Below, piece by piece: positions 42,041 through 50,373 of a stretch of DNA of 64,000 bases (position 1 is its first letter; every line of letters starts with the position of its first letter). A program made the position numbers and the translations under genes. The stretch lies in contig NC_015172.1 in assembly GCF_000190635.1 (NCBI RefSeq), positions 1,488,001 through 1,552,000 of the forward strand, in the 5' to 3' direction. The notes beneath the pieces were generated by a model, which was given only the letters and a program-made list of their open reading frames with translations, made no database searches and was not told the origin of the DNA. This DNA comes from Syntrophobotulus glycolicus DSM 8271. GTDB lineage: Bacteria; Bacillota; Desulfitobacteriia; Desulfitobacteriales; Syntrophobotulaceae.

Positions 42041-43135
42041 TTAAATAATTTGATGAAGAAATTCATTAAACCGCTGAAATACGACAGCATTGGAAAAGTG
42101 TTTCTCGAAAATCTCATAAGAATATCTGTTAAACGGGGGAGAGTCTACGGCAAGCCAGGAACGGATAGCAGAAATAAAAGCGCTGTTGTTTTTGCAGAGC
42201 CCCCCGATTTTATTGAAATCACCGGAGATTCCTTCAAACGCTTCCGGTGTTGCAAAAACAGCTTTCCCGTATTTTAACGCTTCCACTGTTTTTGTTTTCA
42301 TCCCTGAGCCGGAATAGATCGGGCAGATCACTGCCTTGGCGTCGATATAAGCCTGCTCAATATTCTCCAAAAAACCTTTTAATACAACCTTGGGATTAGA
42401 GGTGACTTGCCGGTTTTTGGCAAGCGCTTCACAGCAGTCGCCAGCTACCCAAAGTGTAATATTAAGGTAAGGGAGGGCATGCAGGATGAAACTTGTGATT
42501 CCTTCCACATTTGCAAAAAAATTTCCGCCGACAAAGAGAAAATAACCTTTTTGGCCGGCTGACTGGATTTTCCGGATATCGGCACTGGGATAACTGGTCG
42601 GCAGACAGCAGTCAGCTTTCCGACCGTACAATTGCTGAAGATCGCGGCTGTCTCTTTCATTTAAGGTAATGATGCAATCCGCATATTTCGTACAAATTCT
42701 TTCATTATGTTTGATATACAGATACATAAAATAGTCTCTCATCAGCAGGGAGCTCAGATATTTTTGGCGGTAAAATACAGTCTCAACATTATGGTAAAAA
42801 ACAACCGTTTTTATTTTTTTGCCGCACACGGACTTAACATAATCTCCGTAAATAGACCCGTTAAAAAATGCGGCATCGTAATTTAAATGCAGTAACTGGT
42901 TCAGCTGAGCGGCGGCTTGGGGTGTATGCCCGTAACTTTGCCTGAAGGCCATGTTCATCATCCGCTTGACTGTATTGGGTTTTTTTAAGAATAGGTAATC
43001 AATGTTTTCCTGCCGCATAGAATGCTGAACCATACTCAGAACCCGCCGCGCACCATATTCGCCGCCGTCAGCGGGCTGATTGCCGCCGCTGGCGCCTCTA
43101 CCGACAAATAACAGCTTTTTTTTGCCCTTTGCCAT
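42041..43135 (-). CDS. Glycosyltransferase (second of three)
   Basis: 364 residues from the ATG at 43135, with GGGAGG 7 nt upstream. It is a GT-B type enzyme, with FVGRGASGGNQ near the start and GYFLFVGGNFFANVEGI plus VICPIYSGSGMKTKTVEALKYGK in the C-terminal half. Substrates are unknown. It shares the GSGMKTK/GAGMQNK block with the next glycosyltransferase, so the two are likely relatives. Confidence 0.86.
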   Translation of the reverse strand: MAKGKKKLLFVGRGASGGNQPADGGEYGARRVLSMVQHSMRQENIDYLFLKKPNTVKRMMNMAFRQSYGHTPQAAAQLNQLLHLNYDAAFFNGSIYGDYVKSVCGKKIKTVVFYHNVETVFYRQKYLSSLLMRDYFMYLYIKHNERICTKYADCIITLNERDSRDLQQLYGRKADCCLPTSYPSADIRKIQSAGQKGYFLFVGGNFFANVEGITSFILHALPYLNITLWVAGDCCEALAKNRQVTSNPKVVLKGFLENIEQAYIDAKAVICPIYSGSGMKTKTVEALKYGKAVFATPEAFEGISGDFNKIGGLCKNNSAFISAIRSWLAVDSPPFNRYSYEIFEKHFSNAVVFQRFNEFLHQII

Positions 43136-43199
43136 GAATAAACCTCCCATCCTGTTGGCTGCCGATTATGTATCTGAGGATATTTGCCCGGCTCATCTG

Positions 43200-44387
43200 T
43201 CAGCCCGCTACACTTTGGATGATCCTAACCCATTTTTCCGAGAGGACCTTCCAGGAATATTTGTTTTCTACCAACTGTTGTCCGTTTTGGCCGATTTTTT
43301 CTCTTAGAGCCGGATCATGGTACAGCGTCAGGATTTTTTCCAGATAATCTTCCGGCCGCTCTGCCAGCAGAAAGTCCCGTCCGGCTATTCCCTCCAAACC
43401 TTCGGCGGCAATTGAGGAGATGACTGTCGGGGTTCCCACAAGCATGCTTTCCAAAACCTTATTCTGCATACCGGCCCCGCTGCGAATGGGGGCGACCATG
43501 GCGATGCACCGGCTGATCAGTTCAAAGGGATTTTCCACAAACCCGGTGATGATGATCCCTTCAGTCTTCGCCAGCTCACAGACTTTTTTGGTCGGTTCGA
43601 TCCCGATAATGTAAAAAATCAGTTCAGGAATTCTCAATTTGAGCCTGGGGAATACTTTTCGGCAGAACCATAAAACCGCGTCTTCATTAGGCTGATAAGA
43701 CATTTTCCCTAAAAAACAAATTTTATTCTGGTCTTTCAGGTAATTGCTTTTGCGAACGGCAATATCATCCCGTACGGCAACAGGGACGATCGTTATCTTG
43801 TCAGGACCTGCTCCCAATTGTTCCAAATAAGCCTTGTCTACCGGAGAAATAATAATATTTCGGTCAAAATGATTGACAATATCTCGTTCATAAGCTTTCA
43901 GCCGTTTGTGCTCCGTACGGTAAATGATTCTTTTTATCCCGTTGGAATGGTGAATCGTGTTTTGATAGGTATAAGAGATTGCATCATGCATATCCAGGAT
44001 TTTCTTGATTCCCTGGAGCGGTTTGGCATATTCGGCTGCCCTTACATGATTTGCAATGACCACGTCGTAATCCTGACTCAAGACTGACAGCCTGGCTGAA
44101 AAAAGCCTGTTTTGATATAAACCAACCTGAAATGGACGCCTGTGGTTAAACAAGCATTTTAACAGGTTGCAAATGACCTCGGTTTTGCGCAGGGGGATCG
44201 TTTCAACATAATCGAAAACGTCTTTAAGCTCCTGGTCATAGCTCTTTTCCTGAGAGGTAAGCTGAAGCAGGCCGACGGAATGTCCGGCGCTTTTCAGATG
44301 CTTGGCGGTATTGAATATGCGAATTCGGAATCCGGCGGTCAGGGGATAAGGAATCCTTGTTGATAATATGAGAATATTGATTTTCGA
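43200..44387 (-). CDS. Glycosyltransferase with missing canonical start codon (third of three)
   Basis: The first ordinary start is a TTG at 44153 (about 317 residues). In-frame coding continues upstream to the stop of the sugar transferase gene, giving KINILILSTRIPYPLTAGF, the normal N terminus of this family. No ATG, GTG or TTG exists there: the codon before AAA is TCG, directly after the upstream TGA. Removing one C would recreate GATGAAAATC with an ATG at the expected place. Possible readings are a one-base insertion (mutation or sequencing error), a rare non-AUG start such as ATC at 44381 after GAGG, or stop read-through from the upstream gene. The C-terminal half is intact (SGAGMQNKVLESMLVGTP). 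Confidence 0.75.
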   Translation of the reverse strand, partial: SKINILILSTRIPYPLTAGFRIRIFNTAKHLKSAGHSVGLLQLTSQEKSYDQELKDVFDYVETIPLRKTEVICNLLKCLFNHRRPFQVGLYQNRLFSARLSVLSQDYDVVIANHVRAAEYAKPLQGIKKILDMHDAISYTYQNTIHHSNGIKRIIYRTEHKRLKAYERDIVNHFDRNIIISPVDKAYLEQLGAGPDKITIVPVAVRDDIAVRKSNYLKDQNKICFLGKMSYQPNEDAVLWFCRKVFPRLKLRIPELIFYIIGIEPTKKVCELAKTEGIIITGFVENPFELISRCIAMVAPIRSGAGMQNKVLESMLVGTPTVISSIAAEGLEGIAGRDFLLAERPEDYLEKILTLYHDPALREKIGQNGQQLVENKYSWKVLSEKWVRIIQSVAG

Positions 44388-45101
44388 TCACCTCGCACCA
44401 TGATGGTTGAATACAATAACGACAGTTTTTAAAATTAATTGAATATCCAGGACTAAGGACTGGTTTTTCATATACTCGACATCCAGCAGAATCTTTTCTT
44501 CCGGCAGCAAGTCATAGCCGCCGTTGACCTGAGCCAGGCCTGTAAGTCCAGGCTTGACCATCAGTCTTTGATGGAAGCCATGAATGTAAGTTTCAAATTG
44601 ATCATAAAAAATTTTGCGCTCGGGACGAGGCCCGACCAGACTCATATGGCCGGTCAGGATGTTAAGCAACTGAGGCAGCTCGTCCAGCCTGGTTTTGCGG
44701 ATCAGCCGTCCGACCCGCGTCAGCCTGTCGTCTTCTTTGGAAGCCCAGCGCGGTCCGTCCGCTTCGGCATCAATCCGCATGGAGCGGAATTTAAAAAGCC
44801 GGAATGGTTTTCCGTTTAATCCCAGGCGCTCCTGAGTAAACAGGGCCGGGCCTTCTGAATCAAGCTTAATCCATACCCCAATGAGCAGCATGGGAAAAAA
44901 TAAGATCAGGAGTCCGTTCAGGCTGACCGCCAGATCAAGCAAGCGTTTTAGAGAGCGGTAGACAAATCCGTTTTTTAGAGAGCAAAGCTGCTCGATCATA
45001 ATAATGTCATCATTACTTAGATTTGTTTTTCCCGGCTCATGGGCGGTGTGAATGGCCGCCGCATTGTCAATCATTTTTTTTAAAGCAGTTGCTTCAATCA
45101 T
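44388..45101 (-). CDS. Initiating sugar-phosphate transferase (WbaP/EpsL type)
   Basis: 237 residues from the ATG at 45101; the GTG at 45113 abuts the AAGGAAG site and is less likely. One membrane segment (about 50-75) is followed by the catalytic region with FKFRSM, TRLDELPQLLNIL, LVGPRPE and VKPGLTGLAQVNG. It moves a hexose or amino-sugar phosphate from a nucleotide sugar to undecaprenyl phosphate, the first step of repeat-unit assembly. Confidence 0.92.
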   Translation of the reverse strand: MIEATALKKMIDNAAAIHTAHEPGKTNLSNDDIIMIEQLCSLKNGFVYRSLKRLLDLAVSLNGLLILFFPMLLIGVWIKLDSEGPALFTQERLGLNGKPFRLFKFRSMRIDAEADGPRWASKEDDRLTRVGRLIRKTRLDELPQLLNILTGHMSLVGPRPERKIFYDQFETYIHGFHQRLMVKPGLTGLAQVNGGYDLLPEEKILLDVEYMKNQSLVLDIQLILKTVVIVFNHHGAR

Positions 45102-45134
45102 CCTTGAAGACACCTTCCTTTAACTCCTTGCCGG

Positions 45135-45803
45135 TTAATACTTACTACACCCAAAAAAACAGTCCTCAAGCATCAGGCACCAGCAATGATAAATGGGAAG
45201 GTGCAGCTCCTGAATCCGATATGTCACCGTCTCCGGCACCCGCACCGTGACATCAGCTATTTGAGACAGCATGCTGGGGCGGTCACCGGTCAGCCCGATG
45301 ATTTTCATGTTTTTTGCTTTTGCCGCTACGGCTGCGTACAAAAGGTTTTGAGAATTCCCGGACGTAGAAATCGCCAGAAAAACATCCGGTTTTTGCCCGT
45401 AAACGTGTACCTGCTGGGCATAACAGAGCAGACCGTCAACATCATTGGCATATGCGGTGTTCAGAGCCGGATGGTTTTGGAGAGCGATAGCGGGAAGTCC
45501 GTCTTGAAGCTTGACGGCCAATTCGTTTCCCCTGGTCGCATCGATGGCGATCATGGAGTCAATCAGTCTCTTGCTCAGCTTGCGTGGAAGTTCGAAGCTT
45601 TTCATCAGCTCGCCCACGATGTGTTCGGCATCGGCCGCACTGCCGCCGTTTCCTGCGATGAGCAGCTTGCCCCCGTTTTTATAGCAGGCTTCCATAAAAA
45701 AATAGGCCCGGAGGATATCTTCGCCGATAGGCGAGAGTGCGGGATATCGTTTAAGTAATTCAATATGTCGCCGCAGTTGAGATCCTATACTGCTCATAGA
45801 CAT
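45135..45803 (-). CDS. gmhA: Sedoheptulose-7-phosphate isomerase-like SIS protein
   Basis: 222 residues from the ATG at 45803, 9 nt after AAAGGA. SIS-domain motifs are GNGGSAADAEHIVGEL and AISTSGNSQNLL. GmhA converts sedoheptulose 7-phosphate to D-glycero-D-manno-heptose 7-phosphate. The next three steps are covered by the two genes just upstream, which makes this assignment stronger than the fold alone. Confidence 0.85.
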   Translation of the reverse strand: MSMSSIGSQLRRHIELLKRYPALSPIGEDILRAYFFMEACYKNGGKLLIAGNGGSAADAEHIVGELMKSFELPRKLSKRLIDSMIAIDATRGNELAVKLQDGLPAIALQNHPALNTAYANDVDGLLCYAQQVHVYGQKPDVFLAISTSGNSQNLLYAAVAAKAKNMKIIGLTGDRPSMLSQIADVTVRVPETVTYRIQELHLPIYHCWCLMLEDCFFGCSKY

Positions 45804-45819
45804 CAAGACCCATCCTTTC

Positions 45820-47109
45820 TCATCTGTCCAAAATGGTACAAATACAGTCATAAAGGGTCGGAAAGCTTTTGGCGTTTAGAGGTGGCTCCTCCCCGATGAA
45901 GCATACCTGGCAGCCCGCGCTGAGTCCCGCCTGTATATCACTTTCGCTATCCCCGATCATCCAGGAGCGGGACAGATCGATATTGAATTTTTGGGCCGCT
46001 TTTCGCAGCATTCCCGGCTTTGGTTTCCGACAATCACAATGGATTTTCAGCTCCGGACGTTCTCCGGCAAAGCCTTTGCGGGGGTGATGAGGGCAGTAAT
46101 AAAGCGCGTCGATATAGGCGCCCTGGCGGCCAAGCAGGGTTTCCATCTTATGATGAATCTCCTGTAATCCTTCCGGAGAAAGTTCACCCCTGGCAATGAC
46201 CGGCTGGTTAGTCACGACAATGGCCAGGTAGCCGCTGTCATTAATCTTTCTGATGGCATCAGCCACATTGTCCATCAAGGCAAAATCTTCAATACTGGTC
46301 AGAAAACCGACATGCTTATTGATGATCCCATCCCTGTCTAAAAAGACTGCCCGCTGTCTGTTCGAGAGATTTTTTTCTCCGACGATTCCTGTCCTGACGG
46401 CGGAGCTTACGGAGCTGAGACGTTCCGGGGTTCCCATGTCTTTAACATATTCCGGGGAATCATAGGCGTACAGCCTGCCGGTTGCGATCAGGGGCTGCAA
46501 AATATCCCGGTCCAGGTCCCTCTTCTGCAGAGTGGCAAAGGCAGACAAAATCTCAGGGGAAAGGATATGTAAGCCCGCATTCACGCGGTTGGGGCAATAC
46601 ATGCGGACATCCTCGCTGTGGAGCCATCTTTTTACGCGGCTTTCCTGATCCGTCACAATAATGCCGCTGTCATAAGGATGGCTGTTCGGGTGTGTAAACA
46701 GCGTTGCCAATCCTTTCTTATCCCTGTGAAACTGATAAAAGCGGTTGATATCAATATCAAAGATGATATCCCCGTTCAGCAGCAGGAAATCCTCTTTGCA
46801 TTTATCCCGGAGCCAGTACAGAGCGCCTGCCGTACCCAAAGGCTCTTCCTCCGCCACATAGGAAAGATGAACGCCGAAAGGCTTTCCGGTTGCCGGAGAG
46901 CGTTTATCCCCATTGCCGAAGTAAGTCTGAATCGTATGGGACAAATAACCGACGGTCACTGTAATATCCGTAAACCCTTGTTTGTGCAGGCACTCAATCT
47001 GATGTTCCAGGACCGGTTTACCCAAAACCGGTATCATGGGTTTGGGTATCCTTGAATGGACGGCGGAAATTCGTGTGCCTCTGCCACCGGCTGTGATGAC
47101 AACCTTCAT
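45820..47109 (-). CDS. Fused heptose-1-phosphate nucleotidyltransferase and heptose bisphosphatase
   Basis: 429 residues from the ATG at 47109, with GGATGGG 7 nt upstream. Residues 1-240 are a sugar nucleotidyltransferase (GGRGTRI, then PKPMIPVLGKP, then LNGDIIFDID). Residues 250-429 are a HAD phosphatase of the GmhB type (FLDRDGIINKHVG, VVTNQP, a Cys/His zinc loop CPHHP with CDCRKPKPG, and GDSESDIQAG). The fusion covers the phosphatase and guanylyltransferase (HddC) steps of the GDP-heptose pathway in one chain. The nucleotide GTP is inferred from the HddA-type kinase next door. Confidence 0.88.
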   Translation of the reverse strand: MKVVITAGGRGTRISAVHSRIPKPMIPVLGKPVLEHQIECLHKQGFTDITVTVGYLSHTIQTYFGNGDKRSPATGKPFGVHLSYVAEEEPLGTAGALYWLRDKCKEDFLLLNGDIIFDIDINRFYQFHRDKKGLATLFTHPNSHPYDSGIIVTDQESRVKRWLHSEDVRMYCPNRVNAGLHILSPEILSAFATLQKRDLDRDILQPLIATGRLYAYDSPEYVKDMGTPERLSSVSSAVRTGIVGEKNLSNRQRAVFLDRDGIINKHVGFLTSIEDFALMDNVADAIRKINDSGYLAIVVTNQPVIARGELSPEGLQEIHHKMETLLGRQGAYIDALYYCPHHPRKGFAGERPELKIHCDCRKPKPGMLRKAAQKFNIDLSRSWMIGDSESDIQAGLSAGCQVCFIGEEPPLNAKSFPTLYDCICTILDR

Positions 47110-47122
47110 ATCTGATCCCATC

Positions 47123-48136
47123 CTATCCTACGAGTAATTCAACAGGCTCATAGTTTTCCGGCATATAATGAATGATCCGTGTTCCTTGATTTTCAAAGCG
47201 AAAGGGAACATAGAGCAAGCTCTTTAACGCTTCCTGAACAGCTTTTTTCCTGCCAGGTTCCACATAAAACAAGAAGAAGCCTCCGCCTCCCGCACCGAGC
47301 AGTTTTCCGCCTACTGCCCCGGCTTTTATTGCGGCATTGTAAAGCTCGTCAATGGAATCTGTCGAAATCTTACTGGTGAGATTTCTTTTGATTTTCCAGG
47401 TATGATCCAAGAGCTCTCCGAAGTCTTTTAAATCTCCGTATTGAGAGGTGAGAATCTTTTCGGCCTCCTTTACAAGGGACAGGATTTCCAGCAGCTGTCT
47501 TTTTTTGTCGGTGATCGCCTGTTTTGTTGACACTTGAATATCGCAGGAGAATCTTGAAAAACCGGTAAAGAACAGCAACAAATTGTCATTTAACTGCCGT
47601 TTCCTTTCAGGGAGCATAATGAGGGGATTTACCGTGTAGCCATCGGCACTGAAATCGATTCGGTTAAACCCTCCAAAGGCGGCGGCAATCTGGTCCTGCT
47701 CGCCCCCGGCCTCCTTGCACAGCACCCGTTCCAGGTAGATCGCATCACTGGCCAATTTCCCCTTATCAGCATATTGGCCCTTTAAGGCAAAAAATGCGTT
47801 CAGCAGACCGACGGCAAAAGAGCTGCTTGTACCAAGGCCGGAGCGTGCCGGGAGATCGGCCTCATAAGTCAGCCTCAGCTCATGCAGATCTAAATATTTC
47901 ATTGCTTCGCGTATGGCCGGATGACGGATCTCATCTGTTGAGGTCACACGCTCGGTAATGGAATAAGACAATTCTGTGGAATAGGCAAAGAATCTTGGCA
48001 AATGGCGAACCGTAACATAGCAGTATTTATCAAAGGTGGTTGAGATGACCGAACCTTTGTGCTCCCGATAAAATTCGGGGAAATCTGTTCCGCCTCCAAA
48101 AAAGGACATTCTTAGCGGGGTCTGTGTAATAATCAT
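47123..48136 (-). CDS. hddA: D-glycero-D-manno-heptose 7-phosphate kinase
   Basis: 337 residues of the GHMP kinase family. Motif 1 is TPLRMSFFGGGTDFPEF, the ATP loop is ARSGLGTSSSFAVGLLNA and the C-terminal block is GGKLLGAGGGGFFLFY. HddA phosphorylates heptose 7-phosphate at carbon 1 and leads to GDP-D-glycero-alpha-D-manno-heptose, known from the S-layer glycan of Aneurinibacillus. It is nearly adjacent to the fused phosphatase/nucleotidyltransferase gene. The 137 nt upstream (48137-48273) show nothing clear. Confidence 0.9.
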   Translation of the reverse strand: MIITQTPLRMSFFGGGTDFPEFYREHKGSVISTTFDKYCYVTVRHLPRFFAYSTELSYSITERVTSTDEIRHPAIREAMKYLDLHELRLTYEADLPARSGLGTSSSFAVGLLNAFFALKGQYADKGKLASDAIYLERVLCKEAGGEQDQIAAAFGGFNRIDFSADGYTVNPLIMLPERKRQLNDNLLLFFTGFSRFSCDIQVSTKQAITDKKRQLLEILSLVKEAEKILTSQYGDLKDFGELLDHTWKIKRNLTSKISTDSIDELYNAAIKAGAVGGKLLGAGGGGFFLFYVEPGRKKAVQEALKSLLYVPFRFENQGTRIIHYMPENYEPVELLVG

Positions 48137-48273
48137 CGCTTCATCTCCTATAAATTACTTGAACAAAGAAAAAAATGAATGTACTATAATTAGGATTATT
48201 TTTCGGCCGGAAACGACCCTGCGGAGATATTTTGATGTATCTTCGGAAAATCCGATCGGGCTTGGCATCGCTG

Positions 48274-48771
48274 TTATAGGCTTATTGCGGGAACAAGCTG
48301 GAGCACAGCAGGATAAAAGCGCCCTTCTTGCCGGTAATAAAGATCAAAAATCTGAGCAAGCTCCCTAAATATGTACTCTTGAATAAATGTCTGCGCTACG
48401 TTCTCCTGGCAATATTCTGTCAATCTTCTTGAACCGCCGGCTGTTGTGGAAAATAAATCCTGATAGCCCTGTTCCGTTTTTTCTTGAATAATAAACATTC
48501 CGATCCAATGAAAGAGAGGGGAGACGCGGTAAATAAAACGAAATCCTGCCGATGGCGGATAAACTCCATAAAGAACCCTTGTAACGCAATCCGTGGAAAA
48601 TTCCGTGCACCAGGGGAAGACACGGTTTTCCAGAAGCTCGCTCAGCACAGACAAAAGCTCCTGCTTCTTTGCCGGTTTCATAACAGGATCTGCCTTCCCG
48701 AAAGAAACTTCATCATAAAATGCTTGCTTTTCTGACAAGGGATCGCTCAGAGGAATCTCAAGGTGGTGCAT
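48274..48771 (-). CDS. Hypothetical protein at the head of the polysaccharide cluster
   Basis: 165 residues, not recognised. No signal peptide or membrane helix is clear; the chain is rich in aromatic residues (FPWCTEF, FRFIYRVSPLFHW, IFDLYYRQ). AAAGGAAGGG lies 5 nt before the ATG, and the spacing to hddA fits a shared transcript. It is the most upstream gene of the cluster and lies 55 nt from one of the inverted repeats around the recombinase. Confidence 0.65.
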   Translation of the reverse strand: MHHLEIPLSDPLSEKQAFYDEVSFGKADPVMKPAKKQELLSVLSELLENRVFPWCTEFSTDCVTRVLYGVYPPSAGFRFIYRVSPLFHWIGMFIIQEKTEQGYQDLFSTTAGGSRRLTEYCQENVAQTFIQEYIFRELAQIFDLYYRQEGRFYPAVLQLVPAISL

Positions 48772-48825
48772 AAAATCCCTTCCTTTTGGAACAATTCTTT
48801 TAGAGGATGTTCTGAGGACCTATAT

Positions 48826-48853
48826 TGTCGCTGTTTTATTTAAACCGCGACAG
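48826..48853. repeat. 28-bp inverted repeat, left copy, beside the recombinase
   Basis: It matches the reverse complement of 50192-50219 at 27 of 28 positions. The element is itself nearly palindromic (TGTCGC ... GCGACA around TTTTATTTAAA). No T tract follows here, so this copy is a poor terminator. The two copies enclose the recombinase gene. The remainder of 48772-48926 shows no gene. Confidence 0.75.
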
Positions 48854-48926
48854 GACAGGGGCAAACATCGTTGTTCAGGCCCATGCCAGGGTAGTGTCTA
48901 TTTTTTATGACAGCTGATAATCCACG

Positions 48927-50063
48927 CTACATCGCGCTTATCCACTGCTTTTCATAAAAAGAATTCATTTTATCTATGGCAATAATCTTTTGTTCCATCA
49001 GGGAATGGGCATAGGTATTCAGCGTGACAGTCACACTGGAATGTCCCAATAACTCGCTGAGCGTTTTAATGTCCACACTCATTTCCAGAGCCCTGGTTGC
49101 AAAAGTATGTCGTATGGCATGGAATTTCCGGGGCGTAATCTTCGCTTTATCCAACAGCCTTTTATAGACCCTCTGATAAGTTCTTGGGTCTGTAGGGCCT
49201 TTTTTATTGGAAAAAATATAGGAATCCTCTTTCGATTGAGAGCTTTCTAAAGATCGCATCTTTTGAATCAAAAAATTGGGTATGGGGATTTTACGCATAG
49301 AACTGCGGCTTTTCGGAGTAGTAATTGAAAGTTGAGTTTTTCCGTGTTGGGTATTCTTTTTTTTGATTCGGGACACGGTTCCATTAATGAGAAGAGTTTT
49401 GGCATCCAGATCAACATCCTTCCAGCTTAAAGCGCATAGTTCACCCAGCCGGATCCCGGTGTAAAAACACAATAAAATGCCCACAGACCTGATATCATTG
49501 TCCCTCATGATTTCAGCTTCAATCAAACGTTGTTCTTTCATGGAAAAAACTGCTACCGGCACGCTTTTGGACTTGGGCAGATGAAAAGCCTCCATGATGG
49601 ATCTGTAATTTTCAGCATTCTTGAAAATTTTTTTCAGGGCAGTTTTAAAAATCGACAGCACTTTTCTTTTATAGGTCTCCGACAAATGCTGATTGCGGCT
49701 GATATAGCTGATAAAATATTTGATATGCCCTTCAGAAATCGCTCCTCCTCCAATCTCCAGCGAATCAAAAAACGGAATGACATAGGTTGCCATGCAATAA
49801 TAATAGCTGTCGTATGTTGTGGGCTTAACACGTTCGCGAACATCATCATTGAGCCATTTTTTCAATAGACAGGATAAAGGATGACGACTATTCGGGGACG
49901 TTTCAGGGAGACTCAGAAAAGCTTTCATTAGCTTCTCCTTTTTATTTTGCACTTCATCGTAACTTTGTCCGTATAAATACCGATGTTTGCCGTCCGGCTT
50001 CAATACACGGCAGACCCAGCGGCCATCCTTACGTTCATAAATGTTTTCTCCGAATTTACTCAC
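48927..50063 (-). CDS. Tyrosine site-specific recombinase (phage/Tn916 integrase type)
   Basis: 378 residues from the GTG at 50063; the GTG at 50075 overlaps GAGG and is less likely. An N-terminal arm-binding region (YERKDGRW), a SAM-like core-binding domain and a catalytic domain follow. The active-site set is visible: Arg in GIRLGELCALSWKD, His-x-x-Arg in HAIRHTFATR, the second His in LGHSSVTVTLNTYAH and Tyr in the same segment. It should be active. No excisionase or other mobile genes accompany it, and 28-bp inverted repeats lie on both sides. Confidence 0.92.
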   Translation of the reverse strand: MSKFGENIYERKDGRWVCRVLKPDGKHRYLYGQSYDEVQNKKEKLMKAFLSLPETSPNSRHPLSCLLKKWLNDDVRERVKPTTYDSYYYCMATYVIPFFDSLEIGGGAISEGHIKYFISYISRNQHLSETYKRKVLSIFKTALKKIFKNAENYRSIMEAFHLPKSKSVPVAVFSMKEQRLIEAEIMRDNDIRSVGILLCFYTGIRLGELCALSWKDVDLDAKTLLINGTVSRIKKKNTQHGKTQLSITTPKSRSSMRKIPIPNFLIQKMRSLESSQSKEDSYIFSNKKGPTDPRTYQRVYKRLLDKAKITPRKFHAIRHTFATRALEMSVDIKTLSELLGHSSVTVTLNTYAHSLMEQKIIAIDKMNSFYEKQWISAM

Positions 50064-50191
50064 TTTATTTTGCACCTCAGCTATTTAATTTAGGATAGTT
50101 CGTGGGCCAGAATACAAGATCCGACAAAAATTATCATAAATAATAGTTTAACTTGCAATCTATACCATTTTTTCTTATAATATAAAAAAAG

Positions 50192-50219
50192 CTGTCGCGG
50201 TTTAAATAAAACCGCGACA
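50192..50219. repeat. 28-bp inverted repeat, right copy, also a terminator for minus-strand transcripts
   Basis: A 13-bp stem from GCTGTCGCGGTTT with an AAAT-type loop (whole hairpin 50191-50221). Read on the minus strand it is followed by seven T, a good intrinsic terminator. It is the partner of 48826-48853. Confidence 0.8.
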
Positions 50220-50233
50220 GCTTTCGACATCGA

Positions 50234-50287
50234 GAAGAGAAATAAAACAACAACCGGAATGAACAGGTTGTTGTTTTATTTCTCTTC
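50234..50287 (-). terminator. 22-bp perfect hairpin downstream of the metal ATPase gene
   Basis: Arms 50234-50255 and 50266-50287 are exact complements around a 10-nt loop, with TTTTATTT inside the arm. It lies about 86 nt past the ATPase stop, in tandem with the hairpin at 50191-50221. Confidence 0.75.
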
Positions 50288-50373
50288 TTTTATTTCCGTC
50301 AATACTCTGCGGGAGAGATCAACGGATGCTGCTGTCAGAATTCGTTTGAAATGAAGTGAAGCAGGGCTTGGCC

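Noticed and set aside
48826-50219. Inverted repeats as attL/attR of an integrated element
   Set aside because: Attachment sites of an integrated element are normally direct repeats, there is no tRNA gene, and no other mobile genes lie between them; an invertible segment or duplicated terminator fits better.
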